Assembly: GCA_030536675.1 (NCBI GenBank)
Contig: JAUNPM010000007.1
Location: forward strand, 1 to 19,587
Reading direction: 5' to 3'
DNA: 19,587 nt
Source of the DNA: Clostridia bacterium
Lineage (GTDB): Bacteria; Bacillota; Clostridia; Lachnospirales; CAG-274
The translations under genes were made by a program, and so were the position numbers. Below the pieces are notes generated by a model. The model did no database searches and was not told the DNA's origin. It saw only the letters and a program-made list of their open reading frames with translations. Below, piece after piece: positions 7,212-15,012 of the stretch (its first letter is position 1; each line of letters starts with the position of its first letter).

Positions 7212-8617
7212 TATTTATTTCTCCTTATTACCCATATAACAAAGCCTGCGGCAAATAATATGCCGGGTATAACTATCCAGCTTATTATTTTTATGGTTGA
7301 GGCTGTGCTTTCATCAACTACAATTGTAGGGTTTTCAAGATTTTTTGAAGCAATGTATATATTGTCCGAACTGTCATTGAGCCAATTTAAGCTGTTTACA
7401 ACAAATGTTGAATTTGCATTATTGACCATAGAATCCGTGTTTGGATCAATAAGGTAGTAGCTGCAGCCTGATACTATGAGCTTTGTTGTGTGCTGAGTGT
7501 CCGTGTAATTGGAGTCGGTTACGGCTACGGTAATGTTAAAAGGTCCCTCTAAATCTCCGCTTTCTTTATTTGCAGAGGTGTTGCCTTCCTTTTTGATGTA
7601 TGCCTTGCCGCTTGTTGTAAGAAGAGGCTCTGTAACAAGTCCCTGCTTTTGGTATTCGGTATTTTTTAAGCTCTGACAGGCAACTGCAAGAGTATGATAA
7701 TCCTTTGAAATAAGAGCTGTGTTAATGTCGTGTTCGTTGAATTGAGGCAAAACAGCATAAGGATACATCATATATGAGGATTCGTCCCCTTCGTATACAT
7801 ATCCGTTTTCAAGAGTAATGCCGTAAGATTCGGGTATACTCATAAGATTAACGCATTTTTCGGTGTCAACACCGCCTAAAAGAAGGAAGGCTCTGCCGTC
7901 ATTATTAAGATAATTGAGAACCTTTTCAACCTCTGCCTGTGAATAATCCCTGTCAACAGGTGTGATCACAATAGAAGTACAGTCGGCGGGAATGTCATTG
8001 TCAAGAAGATTTATTGTGTTTGACGTATAATTTGCAAGTTTAAGCTGATCGTTTAATGATGTAAAATTGGAAGGGTCTGCTTCACCGTGTCCCGTTATAA
8101 AGTATACGGTGGGAGAAACCTCCATATTTACATATTGAAGGGCACTTGTAAGTGCGGATTCAAGGTTTAATCTGCCGTTGTCCGTATAGTAATCACTGTA
8201 GTTTATTACTTTAAATTTGCTGCCGCTTTCAACTATAATACTGTTTACGTCTACACTTACGTTTTCGGAAGCGTATTTTTTGCCGAAGTCGGGGTGAAGA
8301 TACAAGTCCGTGTTTTCAACTTTAATATGGCTGCTTGCCTGTTCGTACTTGTCAATTACTTGGTTTACACGGCCTATAACAGCCTCGGAGCTTCCTGTTC
8401 GGAACAGGGTATATACATTAATATCAGATTTTACGTTATTAAGTACAGATGTGGTTTCATCGGAAAGTGAAAATATGTCATCTTTTGTAAAATCAAATGA
8501 TTTGTTAAACTGACCTACTATCAGGTTGATTACTATAAGTATGGCTATGAATATAAGTGTGACAACAACGGAATATGTGCCATACTTGAGTCTTTTATCG
8601 TTAAATAGCTTATTCAT
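7211..8617 (-). CDS. GldG-like ABC transporter auxiliary protein
   Basis: 468 residues from ATG 8617, six bases after AGGAGG (8624-8629). A longer in-frame start at 8656 would overlap the permease gene and lacks this site. Membrane segments lie at about 14-34 and at the extreme C-terminus (ISWIVIPGILFAAGFVIWVI followed by RRNK), so the central 400 residues are outside. The N-terminal FDFTKDDIFSLSDET and the block VYFITGHGEAD near residue 175 are typical of GldG/ABC_transp_aux proteins, which adopt a ThuA-like fold. The gene lies 10 bases after the permease and overlaps the DUF4340 gene by one base. In Bacteroidetes gldG is tied to gliding, but in Firmicutes the same set occurs without motility genes, so that role should not be assumed. 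Confidence 0.85.
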   Translation of the reverse strand: MNKLFNDKRLKYGTYSVVVTLIFIAILIVINLIVGQFNKSFDFTKDDIFSLSDETTSVLNNVKSDINVYTLFRTGSSEAVIGRVNQVIDKYEQASSHIKVENTDLYLHPDFGKKYASENVSVDVNSIIVESGSKFKVINYSDYYTDNGRLNLESALTSALQYVNMEVSPTVYFITGHGEADPSNFTSLNDQLKLANYTSNTINLLDNDIPADCTSIVITPVDRDYSQAEVEKVLNYLNNDGRAFLLLGGVDTEKCVNLMSIPESYGITLENGYVYEGDESSYMMYPYAVLPQFNEHDINTALISKDYHTLAVACQSLKNTEYQKQGLVTEPLLTTSGKAYIKKEGNTSANKESGDLEGPFNITVAVTDSNYTDTQHTTKLIVSGCSYYLIDPNTDSMVNNANSTFVVNSLNWLNDSSDNIYIASKNLENPTIVVDESTASTIKIISWIVIPGILFAAGFVIWVIRRNK

Positions 8618-8627
8618 ACAGTGCCTC

Positions 8628-9491
8628 CTAACTCCATCTTCTTTTTTCAATAACATTTACGGTAAGATATAAAAATGCAATTGAAAATGTAATATAGTAA
8701 ATTATATCGGATATTGATATTATGCCCATATAAAAGTTTTCAAATCTGTTGAGAACTGAAAACCAGCCAAGGACGCTTACTATTACACCGTCAAAAAGAT
8801 TAGGTTTAAAGAGATAAAAAACTCCTGTTGCAACAAAGCACATCAGAGAAAATATGCCTGCAAGAGGGAAGTTTTTTGTGCTGCTGTATATTAAAAGCGC
8901 CAGAGCAAGTATTATAACTACAATAAATATAATTGAGGACGCAACGGTAATAGGTGCAGATGAGGATATATTATCCATCATAAGCAAAAGAAAAACCGCT
9001 GCAAATGTTGCCGCTGCGGCAACGATCTGATTATCCGTAAGGACTGATATAAAAAGTCCCACGCTTATAAGACAGCCGCCCATCATAAAATAACCTAAAA
9101 GTCCCACTATAGTGGTTCCCCAGTCGGGTTCTCCCAAACGGGAAAGCATAAATGGGAAAATAAGTGTAATTGCTATGCCTATAAAATAAAGAGTGAGAGC
9201 GGATAAAAATTTTCCTCCCACAATATCAGGTACTTTAATGGGAGCTGAAAATAAAAGCTGATCTGTCTTTTGTCTGGATTCTTCCGCAAAAAGACGCATT
9301 GTAAGCACCGGAATAAGTATCAAAAACATTATCATTGAACCTGCAAGGGCATCATTGTAATTTGCATTTCTTGATATAATATTTTGGGATATAAAAAAAT
9401 ATCCCGTAATCAAAACAAGAAACCCTAAAAAGCCGTAGCCCGTAATGGTTGTAAAATAATTTCGTAATTCTTTTTTATAAATGGAAAGCAC
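8628..9491 (-). CDS. ABC-2 type permease, GldF-like
   Basis: 287 residues with about seven or eight hydrophobic segments (first at about 15-37, last at about 260-280). After the second segment comes PVLTMRLFAEESRQKTDQLL, the conserved cytoplasmic block of GldF-like permeases that contacts the ATPase, and the C-terminus ends in the typical EKRRW. The start is GTG at 9491, which shares its G with the TAG stop of the ATPase gene; GGAGG lies about nine bases upstream. It should form the membrane channel with the ATPase encoded before it. The transported substrate is not deducible. Confidence 0.87.
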   Translation of the reverse strand: MLSIYKKELRNYFTTITGYGFLGFLVLITGYFFISQNIISRNANYNDALAGSMIMFLILIPVLTMRLFAEESRQKTDQLLFSAPIKVPDIVGGKFLSALTLYFIGIAITLIFPFMLSRLGEPDWGTTIVGLLGYFMMGGCLISVGLFISVLTDNQIVAAAATFAAVFLLLMMDNISSSAPITVASSIIFIVVIILALALLIYSSTKNFPLAGIFSLMCFVATGVFYLFKPNLFDGVIVSVLGWFSVLNRFENFYMGIISISDIIYYITFSIAFLYLTVNVIEKRRWS

Positions 9492-10519
9492 TATTCATCA
9501 GCCTCCTTGTTTTCTGCTTCCTCTGCGCTGCCTTGGGCAAAGGCTATTGAGAGCACCTCGCCGTTATCTTCCTCTGAAGTGTTTTCAAATGTTCCGTTTA
9601 TAACCTTGAGAAAGACTTCTTCAAGACTGCTTGTAAGAGGTCTGAGCATAAGAATTGATATCCTTTCTTCAGCCATTGCCGCAAAAATAATTTCTCTTAT
9701 GTCTGAACCTTCACTGCCGAAAACCTTAATATTATATGTGCCGTCATTATTGCTGCTGTCAATTGTGACGGAATCTATACAGCTCCATTCTCTGAGCTTT
9801 TCAACGGCAAGGTACGGATCTCCTTTTATTGTTACAAGCTGTGCGGAGTTTCCTGCCGTATTAATAAGCTCTTCCGTTGACTGACTTGCAACGATCTTGC
9901 CCTTATTTATAATTATTATCCTGTCGCATATTTCACCAACTTCTCCTAAAATATGTGAGCTTAAAATGACAGTGTGTTTTTTGCCCAAACGCTTTATTAG
10001 ATCCCTCATTTCAATTATCTGTTTAGGATCAAGTCCTGATGTTGGCTCATCAAGTATAAGCACATCGGGATCGCCTACAAGAGCCTGTGCAACTCCAACT
10101 CTTTGTCTGTAGCCCTTTGAGAGGTTTTTAATAAGTCTGTTGAAAACATCTCCAAGCTGGGTTGTGGCTGTAATATCTTTGATCATAAAATCTCTTTCGG
10201 ATTTTTTTACTTTTTTTAAATCGCATACGAACTCAAGATATTCTTTAACTGTCATATCACCGTAAACAGGAGGAACATCGGGAAGATATCCAAGCTGTTT
10301 TTTAGCCTTAATGGGATCTTCGAGAATATCGAAGCCGTTAATACGCACTGTGCCTTCCGTAGATGAAATAAATCCTGTCATCATATTCATTGTTGTTGTT
10401 TTGCCTGCTCCGTTAGGTCCCAGAAAACCGACAATTTCACCGTCATTAACAACAAATGATATGTTGTCAACTGCTGTGTGAGGTCCAAACTTTTTGGTTA
10501 AATTTTTTACCTCTATCAA
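9491..10519 (-). CDS. ABC transporter ATPase, GldA-like
   Basis: 342 residues. It carries Walker A GPNGAGKTT (34-42), a Q-loop region near LGYLPDVPPVYGDMTV, signature LSKGYRQR (133-140), Walker B VLILDEPTSGLDP (153-165) and H-loop H189 in LSSHIL. A C-terminal accessory region (about 225-342) ends in an acidic tail, as in multidrug/ABC-2 ATPases. The start appears to be TTG at 10519, seven bases after GGAGG (10527-10531); no in-frame ATG is better placed. It is the first gene of the operon, with a promoter at 10575-10603. ATP hydrolysis by its dimer should drive the GldF-like permease. Confidence 0.92.
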   Translation of the reverse strand: MIEVKNLTKKFGPHTAVDNISFVVNDGEIVGFLGPNGAGKTTTMNMMTGFISSTEGTVRINGFDILEDPIKAKKQLGYLPDVPPVYGDMTVKEYLEFVCDLKKVKKSERDFMIKDITATTQLGDVFNRLIKNLSKGYRQRVGVAQALVGDPDVLILDEPTSGLDPKQIIEMRDLIKRLGKKHTVILSSHILGEVGEICDRIIIINKGKIVASQSTEELINTAGNSAQLVTIKGDPYLAVEKLREWSCIDSVTIDSSNNDGTYNIKVFGSEGSDIREIIFAAMAEERISILMLRPLTSSLEEVFLKVINGTFENTSEEDNGEVLSIAFAQGSAEEAENKEADE

Positions 10520-10574
10520 AGTGAAGCCTCCTTTTTTTATTTATTTTAATTATTTATAAATTTATATTATTAAT

Positions 10575-10603
10575 ATAATACACTATTTTGCATAATTTTG
10601 CAA
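10575..10603 (-). promoter_or_regulatory. promoter of the ABC operon
   Basis: On the minus strand TTGCAA (10598-10603), 17 bases, TATTAT (10575-10580), about 55 bases upstream of the TTG start at 10519. Confidence 0.6.
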
Positions 10604-10646
10604 TTGATAAAGGATTAATTCTATATTAAGGTTTTATGAATTGAAA

Positions 10647-10670
10647 AAGGATGACCTTTCGGGCATCCTT
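10647..10670. repeat. 24-base hairpin repeat, copy 1; possible minus-strand terminator
   Basis: Identical to 10911-10934. An imperfect palindrome: AAGGATG pairs with CATCCTT, then one mismatch, then a CC/GG pair; on the minus strand the loop is a GNRA-type GAAA. Here flanking A and T runs extend the stem and give CCTTTTTC on the minus strand, so this copy could end the transcript of the paralogous pair or the element itself. Confidence 0.7.
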
Positions 10671-10910
10671 TTGACTATCAATAAACCTATTTAAGTGATA
10701 AAAAATTTGAATAATTGTGACATATAACTTGCAATTAGCGTCGCAGACTTTAATCCGCAGGCGGAAATCGCATTTTCGCTGAGGACAGGAACTTTTCTGT
10801 AAACAAGCTGTTTTGACAGCTTGTTTGCGGAAAACTTGGTAGTTCCTTCCTTAGCTAACTGAAAGAAATGTAAGCATTTCTTTCAAGGCTGTCGATTTTT
10901 CGACAGCCGG
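10671..10910 (+). ncRNA. hairpin-rich intergenic element, unknown family
   Basis: Non-coding stretch between the two 24-base repeats. A long rod spans 10778-10855: an outer helix (10778-10793 with 10841-10855, one bulged C at 10786, one G-U), a 7-base bulge (10834-10840), an inner helix of 17 pairs (10794-10810 with 10817-10833, two G-U) and a 6-base loop. Two further perfect hairpins follow: 10861-10870 with 10875-10884 (4-base loop) and 10887-10894 with 10901-10908 (6-base loop). 10761-10768 can pair with 10772-10779, competing with the rod base. All three wobble pairs are G-U only in plus-strand RNA and would be A-C mismatches on the other strand, so plus is favoured. No clear promoter or plus-strand terminator was found. 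It could be a small RNA or a miniature palindromic mobile element. Confidence 0.45.
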
Positions 10911-10934
10911 AAGGATGACCTTTCGGGCATCCTT
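10911..10934. repeat. 24-base hairpin repeat, copy 2
   Basis: Exact copy of 10647-10670, starting two bases after the hairpin that ends at 10908 and 24 bases from the stop of the 10959 gene. It lacks a T-run on either strand, so by itself it is a poor terminator. Confidence 0.7.
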
Positions 10935-10958
10935 AAAATGATTTAAATGATCTATATA

Positions 10959-12116
10959 TTAGTACGGTCTGTATATGTCATATGCAACTAATCTTAAAAG
11001 TTTTGAAAGATCCTCAAAGGAGGCAGCGTTATTGAGATATTTGCTTACCATTCTGTCAATGTATGAGGATTGAGAATACATAACGTAAATTTCTCTGACA
11101 TATTTTATATATTCATAGTCTGCTTCTGTTTTAGCTAATTTGTCAAAGCTCTTAAATACATTTCTCCTGTCAATAGCTAATTCAGTAGGTGTTTTTACAA
11201 AAGCGGCATCGCTTTTTTTGATAGCTATTTCTTTTTCTTTTAAAGCCTTAAAGTTTTCTACGGTAATTGTTTTAAGGGTGGTATTCACGTCCTTAAAGTC
11301 ATATTTTTCCGTAAAATTGTCGGGGAAGGTTATTCCCTTTTGAGTATAAAGGGGATTGCCGCCTGCGTCATTTATGTTCATACCTACTTTGAGTACGAGA
11401 TCTGCGTCTTCGGGCACTGTGACAGTCTGCTTGCCGTAAAGAAGATCACTGTCATAAACGGGATACTGCTTATTTAATAAAACATATGATTTAATGAATA
11501 AAATTGTATGTCTGACTTTGTCATATTTGTAGAATGCCAAATATCCGTTTTTTTCGTTTTCATTGACCTCTAACTGATATGTGCCGCCTTTGGTAAGATA
11601 GCCTGATATAGGCGCATAGCCGTCCTTGTTAAAATCAACGCCGACTTTATCAAGGTCTTGTGCCGGCACTGCATAGCAGTTTTCAAGATAGAGAAAGTCT
11701 ATTCTTGCATCATCGTCATCATAGCCTCTTAAGTTTAAATATTGGGAATTTTCAAAATAGCTTGAATATATACAGGTTCCCTGATTTGTTGGAACAGAGC
11801 TGTCGTCGCCGTTGTAAAATTTGTTGTTTTCAAAGTAGTGAGGATACACATAGTCTTCACTTGTGCCGAAAAGTAGCTGCTTATTCTTTTTAAATTCTAC
11901 ATATGCTTCCTTTTGATTTTTATATATTCCCACATAAGAGGGCTTTGTAAAATCCTTTGTTATTAACATATAGGGTTGGGCAGGAATATCTACGTCTATG
12001 TAATAAAGCTCCTTTTCGTATTTTACAGGCTCTGTGCTTTCCTCGGCATATACAGGGAGAGCTGTTAAGGTAAGGGCTGCTGTAATAACAAGTGTAACAA
12101 GTTTTTTGAGTTTCAT
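10959..12116 (-). CDS. secreted protein of unknown family, paralogue B
   Basis: 385 residues, ATG 12116, with GGAGGT just upstream. The signal peptide ends at LTALPVYA (about residue 24). The mature N-terminal region is rich in Tyr, Asn and Asp, with blocks SEDYVYPHYFENNKFY and DFLYLENCYAVP that look like short beta hairpins, then TYQLEVNENEK and a NINDAGGNPLYTQKGIT block. From about residue 270 it becomes charged and helical (ALKEKEIAIKKSD, then DYEYIKYVREIYVMYSQSSY). It is alignable over nearly its whole length with the gene at 12152-13390, which lacks this protein's shorter C-terminus. Second gene of a two-gene operon (35-base gap). I recognise no domain; a surface or extracellular role follows only from the signal peptide. 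Confidence 0.8.
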   Translation of the reverse strand: MKLKKLVTLVITAALTLTALPVYAEESTEPVKYEKELYYIDVDIPAQPYMLITKDFTKPSYVGIYKNQKEAYVEFKKNKQLLFGTSEDYVYPHYFENNKFYNGDDSSVPTNQGTCIYSSYFENSQYLNLRGYDDDDARIDFLYLENCYAVPAQDLDKVGVDFNKDGYAPISGYLTKGGTYQLEVNENEKNGYLAFYKYDKVRHTILFIKSYVLLNKQYPVYDSDLLYGKQTVTVPEDADLVLKVGMNINDAGGNPLYTQKGITFPDNFTEKYDFKDVNTTLKTITVENFKALKEKEIAIKKSDAAFVKTPTELAIDRRNVFKSFDKLAKTEADYEYIKYVREIYVMYSQSSYIDRMVSKYLNNAASFEDLSKLLRLVAYDIYRPY

Positions 12117-12151
12117 AATATTACCTCCTCTTTGTTTAATAATTGATTATA

Positions 12152-13390
12152 TTACTCTTCGTGAGTTGCTTCATAAATGCCATAAAATCGTTCAAGAGTG
12201 CATATACGAAGATTATAAGTCGTATATTCATAAAAATCAGACCTATAGTCGTTATATGCAACCAATCTTAAAATTTTTGAAAGGTCTTCAAAGCAGGTAG
12301 CATTATAAAGATATTTGTTGATCATATTATCAATATAATTGGATTGAGAATACATAGTGTAAATTTCTCTTACGTATTTTATATATTCATAGTCCGCAGG
12401 GGTCTTGGCAAAGCCGTTAAAGCTCTTAAATATATTCCTTCTGTCAACAGACAATTGTGTGGATGACTTTATAAAAGCATCGTCGCTTTTTTTAATGGCT
12501 ATTTCTTTTTCTCTCAGTGCTTTAAAGCTTTTAACGGCAATATCCTTAAGTGTTGGATTTACGTCATTAAAGTTATATTTTTCAGTAAAATTGTCGGGGT
12601 ATGTTATTCCCTTGTGGGTATAAATAGGATTGCCGCCTATATCGTTTATATTTATTCCGATTTTAAGAATGACGTCTGTTTCTTTGGGTATCGTAACCAG
12701 TGTGTTGTCTATAATATATTCGGTTTTGCCTGAAAAATACTGCTTGTTTATTATAACTCTGCGTGTAAGAGGTCTTAGCTGTTTTCTAAATTTGTCATAT
12801 TCATAGCAGGCAAAATATCCTACTCTTTCGTTTTCATTGACCTCTATCTGGTATGTTTCTTCATTTGTGATAAATCCCTCCGAAGGCATAAAACCATCTC
12901 TGTTAAAATCAAGGTTGGTTTTATTTATGTCATTTGTGGGTATGGCATAGCAGTTTTCAAGATAGAGAAAATCTTTTCTTGTGTTATTGTATTTATATTG
13001 GTATAAATCAATATATGAAGAATATTCAAAATAACTTGAAAGCAGACAGTTCCCTTGATTGTTTGGGACGGAAATGTCATCTGCACTGTAAAATTTGTTG
13101 TTTTCAAAGTAGTGAGGATATATGTAGTCTTCACTGGTTCCGTAGATCAATGTTTTGCTTGTTTCAAATTTTGCATTTACTCCCTTTTGATTTGTGTAAA
13201 CTCCCACATAAGAGGGCTTTGTAACGTCCTTTGTTATTAATATATAGGATTCAGCGGGTATACCCTCCCCTATATAATAGAGGTTTTTTTCGTATTTTAC
13301 GGGTTCGGTGTTTTCCTCTGCAAGTACGGGAAGTGCTGAAAATGAGAGCACTGCAGAAAGAATAAGTGTTATAATTTTTTTTAGCTTCAT
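12152..13390 (-). CDS. secreted protein of unknown family, paralogue A
   Basis: 412 residues from ATG 13390, which follows GAGGAGG and begins a clear signal peptide (MKLKKIITLILSAVLSFSALPVLA). The longer reading from 13453 would add 21 residues before the signal peptide, include the ribosome-binding site and overlap the likely promoter, so it was not used. By eye well over half the residues match paralogue B, including SEDYIYPHYFENNKFY, DFLYLENCYAIP, VNENERVGYFACYEYDKF and DYEYIKYVREIYTMYSQSNY. It has about 25 extra C-terminal residues (ending FYGIYEATHEE). The two ribosome-binding regions are also nearly identical, so the pair arose by tandem duplication of gene plus leader. Function unknown. 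Confidence 0.8.
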   Translation of the reverse strand: MKLKKIITLILSAVLSFSALPVLAEENTEPVKYEKNLYYIGEGIPAESYILITKDVTKPSYVGVYTNQKGVNAKFETSKTLIYGTSEDYIYPHYFENNKFYSADDISVPNNQGNCLLSSYFEYSSYIDLYQYKYNNTRKDFLYLENCYAIPTNDINKTNLDFNRDGFMPSEGFITNEETYQIEVNENERVGYFACYEYDKFRKQLRPLTRRVIINKQYFSGKTEYIIDNTLVTIPKETDVILKIGININDIGGNPIYTHKGITYPDNFTEKYNFNDVNPTLKDIAVKSFKALREKEIAIKKSDDAFIKSSTQLSVDRRNIFKSFNGFAKTPADYEYIKYVREIYTMYSQSNYIDNMINKYLYNATCFEDLSKILRLVAYNDYRSDFYEYTTYNLRICTLERFYGIYEATHEE

Positions 13391-13424
13391 AATTTTGACC
13401 TCCTCTTTTAATGTTTGTATATTA

Positions 13425-13453
13425 AGTTTAACACAAAGAATCGGATATTGCAA
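13425..13453 (-). promoter_or_regulatory. possible promoter of the paralogue pair
   Basis: On the minus strand TTGCAA (13448-13453), 17 bases, TAAACT (13425-13430, four of six matches), about 35 bases upstream of the ATG at 13390. Confidence 0.4.
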
Positions 13454-13491
13454 TTGTTATTTTAAATTATGAAACTATTTTGTTTTGGAAT

Positions 13492-13525
13492 AAAAAAATG
13501 CCGGAATAAAAATTCACGGCATTTT
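13492..13525 (-). terminator. terminator of argG
   Basis: A nine-base stem (13495-13503 with 13517-13525), extended inside by GAAT/ATTC with one bulged base and an AAAA/TTTT loop. On the minus strand it is followed by a T-run from the A-run at 13492-13498. It lies 13 bases after the argG stop. Confidence 0.82.
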
Positions 13526-13537
13526 ATATGGATAAAA

Positions 13538-14758
13538 TTATTTATTTTTATTTGCGTTTTGAAGCATTAAAGCTCTGACCTTTAAAGGAAGTCCCATAAG
13601 AGTAATAAAGCCTTCTGCGTCTTTGTGTGAGTAATGATCGCCTGTTGTAAAGCTGGCAAGGTCATCGCTGTAAAGGCTGTAAGGTGACTTAACTCCCGCA
13701 CTTATAATGTTGCCTTTGTAGAGCTTTAATTTAGCTGTACCTGTTACATATTCCTGTGTAACATCTACAAATGCTGCAAGAGCTTCTCTTAAAGGAGTGA
13801 ACCATTCGCCTCTGTAAATCAAGTCGGCATATTTAATTCTTATTGTTTCCTTATAGTCTGTAGTTGCTCTGTCAAGGCAAAGGTATTCAAGATCTCTGTG
13901 TGCAGCATAAAGAATAGATCCGCCGGGTGTTTCATAAACACCTCTTGATTTCATACCTACAACTCTGTTTTCAACAAGGTCTGTGATACCAACGCCGTTT
14001 TCGCCGCCGATTTTGTTAAGGTATGTCATAATTTCAAGAGGCTTCATTTCTTTGCCGTCTATTGTAACGGGGATACCTTTTTCAAAGCCTATTTCTACAT
14101 ATGTAGGAGTGTCGGGAGCCTGTTCAGGTGATACACCAAGCTTTAAAAGGTTTGCAAAGTCAGGCTCGTTTGCAGGGTTTTCAAGATCAAGACCCTCGTG
14201 GCTTATATGCCAAAGGTTTGAATCTCTTGAATAGGAATCTTCTTTTTTCATAGGTACTTCTATACCTCTGTCAATAAGGTATTGTATCTCATCTTCTCTT
14301 GACTGTAATGTCCATTTGTCATCTCTCCATGCAGCTATTATCTTTAACTGAGGAGCAAGGGCTTTAATGCCAAGTTCAAATCTTATCTGATCGTTGCCTT
14401 TGCCTGTAGCACCGTGGCAAATAGCGTCAGCGCCTTCCTTAAGAGCAATGTCAACAAGTTTTTTTGCAATAAGAGGACGTGCGATTGATGTACCTAAAAG
14501 GTATTTGTCTTCATATACGCAGCCTGCTTTAACCATAGGGTAAATGTAGTCTGTAATGAGTTCTTCCTGAACATCTTCAACATAAATTTTGGAAGCGCCC
14601 TGTTTAAGAGCCTTTTCCTCAAGACCTGCTGTTTCTTTATTTGTTAAGCCTACATTTATGCAAGCTGCAATAACTTCGGCATTGTCATAGTTTTCCTTTA
14701 ACCATGGTATAATAACTGATGTGTCAAGTCCGCCTGAATAGGCAAGTACGATTTTCAT
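13538..14758 (-). CDS. argG: argininosuccinate synthase
   Basis: 406 residues, normal length. It joins citrulline and aspartate with ATP to argininosuccinate, the penultimate step of arginine synthesis. Visible: the PP-loop AYSGGLDTS (6-14) that binds ATP, LGTSIARPLIAK (about 88-99), CHGATGKGNDQIRFE with the conserved GKGNDQ near 116-121, and the SRDSNLWHISHEG block that binds substrate. GGAGG (14767-14771) lies eight bases before ATG 14758. It stands alone, divergent from argC, without argH beside it. Its promoter shares an inverted 11-base element with that of argC, so the two units are probably co-regulated. Confidence 0.97.
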   Translation of the reverse strand: MKIVLAYSGGLDTSVIIPWLKENYDNAEVIAACINVGLTNKETAGLEEKALKQGASKIYVEDVQEELITDYIYPMVKAGCVYEDKYLLGTSIARPLIAKKLVDIALKEGADAICHGATGKGNDQIRFELGIKALAPQLKIIAAWRDDKWTLQSREDEIQYLIDRGIEVPMKKEDSYSRDSNLWHISHEGLDLENPANEPDFANLLKLGVSPEQAPDTPTYVEIGFEKGIPVTIDGKEMKPLEIMTYLNKIGGENGVGITDLVENRVVGMKSRGVYETPGGSILYAAHRDLEYLCLDRATTDYKETIRIKYADLIYRGEWFTPLREALAAFVDVTQEYVTGTAKLKLYKGNIISAGVKSPYSLYSDDLASFTTGDHYSHKDAEGFITLMGLPLKVRALMLQNANKNK

Positions 14759-14799
14759 AGTGTATTCCTCCGTAATGTAATTTTTGATTGATTGTAATT

Positions 14800-14828
14800 A
14801 TTTTAACACTCATACAATAAATATGCAA
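14800..14828 (-). promoter_or_regulatory. argG promoter
   Basis: On the minus strand TTGCAT (14823-14828), 17 bases, TAAAAT (14800-14805). The -35 box lies inside the left arm of the inverted repeat at 14820-14896. Confidence 0.7.
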
Positions 14829-14896
14829 GCATTATTTTCATAAAATAATACTTTTTTGCAAAATTAATGAATTTTTATAAATTTTGCTTGCATATT
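14820..14896. promoter_or_regulatory. inverted-repeat control region shared by argG and argC
   Basis: The 11 bases at 14820-14830 and 14886-14896 are exact reverse complements (GCTTGCATATT reading outward from the centre toward either gene). Each arm holds the -35 box of the adjacent promoter. Inside is a second inverted repeat (GCAAAATT 14858-14865 with AATTTTGC 14880-14887). An imperfect ARG-box-like site, TGAAT-TTTT-ATAAA (14868-14881), sits near the centre of the inner repeat. ArgR-type repression is the likeliest explanation but is inferred. Confidence 0.55.
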
Positions 14897-14916
14897 ATGC
14901 ATAAAAGGTGTATAAT
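14888..14916 (+). promoter_or_regulatory. promoter of the argCJBD operon
   Basis: TTGCAT (14888-14893), 17 bases, perfect TATAAT (14911-14916). The -35 box lies inside the right arm of the inverted repeat. The leader to argC is about 90 bases, with no T-box or terminator visible. Confidence 0.75.
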
Positions 14917-15012
14917 CATAAAATCATTACAAAAAAGTAAAAAAGTACTGTACAATTAAGGAATTTAGTATTAAAATGTAATAATAAGATTTTTGGCTTA
15001 ACGGAGGTTATT

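Noticed and set aside
9507..9884. 125-codon plus-strand frame opposite the ABC ATPase gene
   Set aside because: Shadow of a clear ATPase reading frame; no ribosome-binding site or recognisable motif.
7211..10519. Gliding motility genes
   Set aside because: The set resembles gldA, gldF and gldG, but no other gliding genes are present and this gene set occurs in non-gliding Firmicutes.
10647..10934. CRISPR array
   Set aside because: Only two copies of the 24-base unit, 240 bases apart, with structured non-spacer sequence between and no cas gene nearby.
10778..10936. Known RNAs: signal recognition particle RNA, 6S RNA, RNase P RNA or tmRNA
   Set aside because: The rod shape and a GGAAGGAA stretch on the minus strand prompted a check, but the conserved motifs of these RNAs are not present.
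12152..13453. Longer start for paralogue A at 13453
   Set aside because: It would put 21 residues before a clear signal peptide, translate the ribosome-binding site and overlap the likely -35 box; paralogue B starts at the equivalent of 13390.
14772..15012. T-box leader controlling argC or argG
   Set aside because: No T-box GGTGG..ACC-type sequence or leader terminator; both leaders are short.
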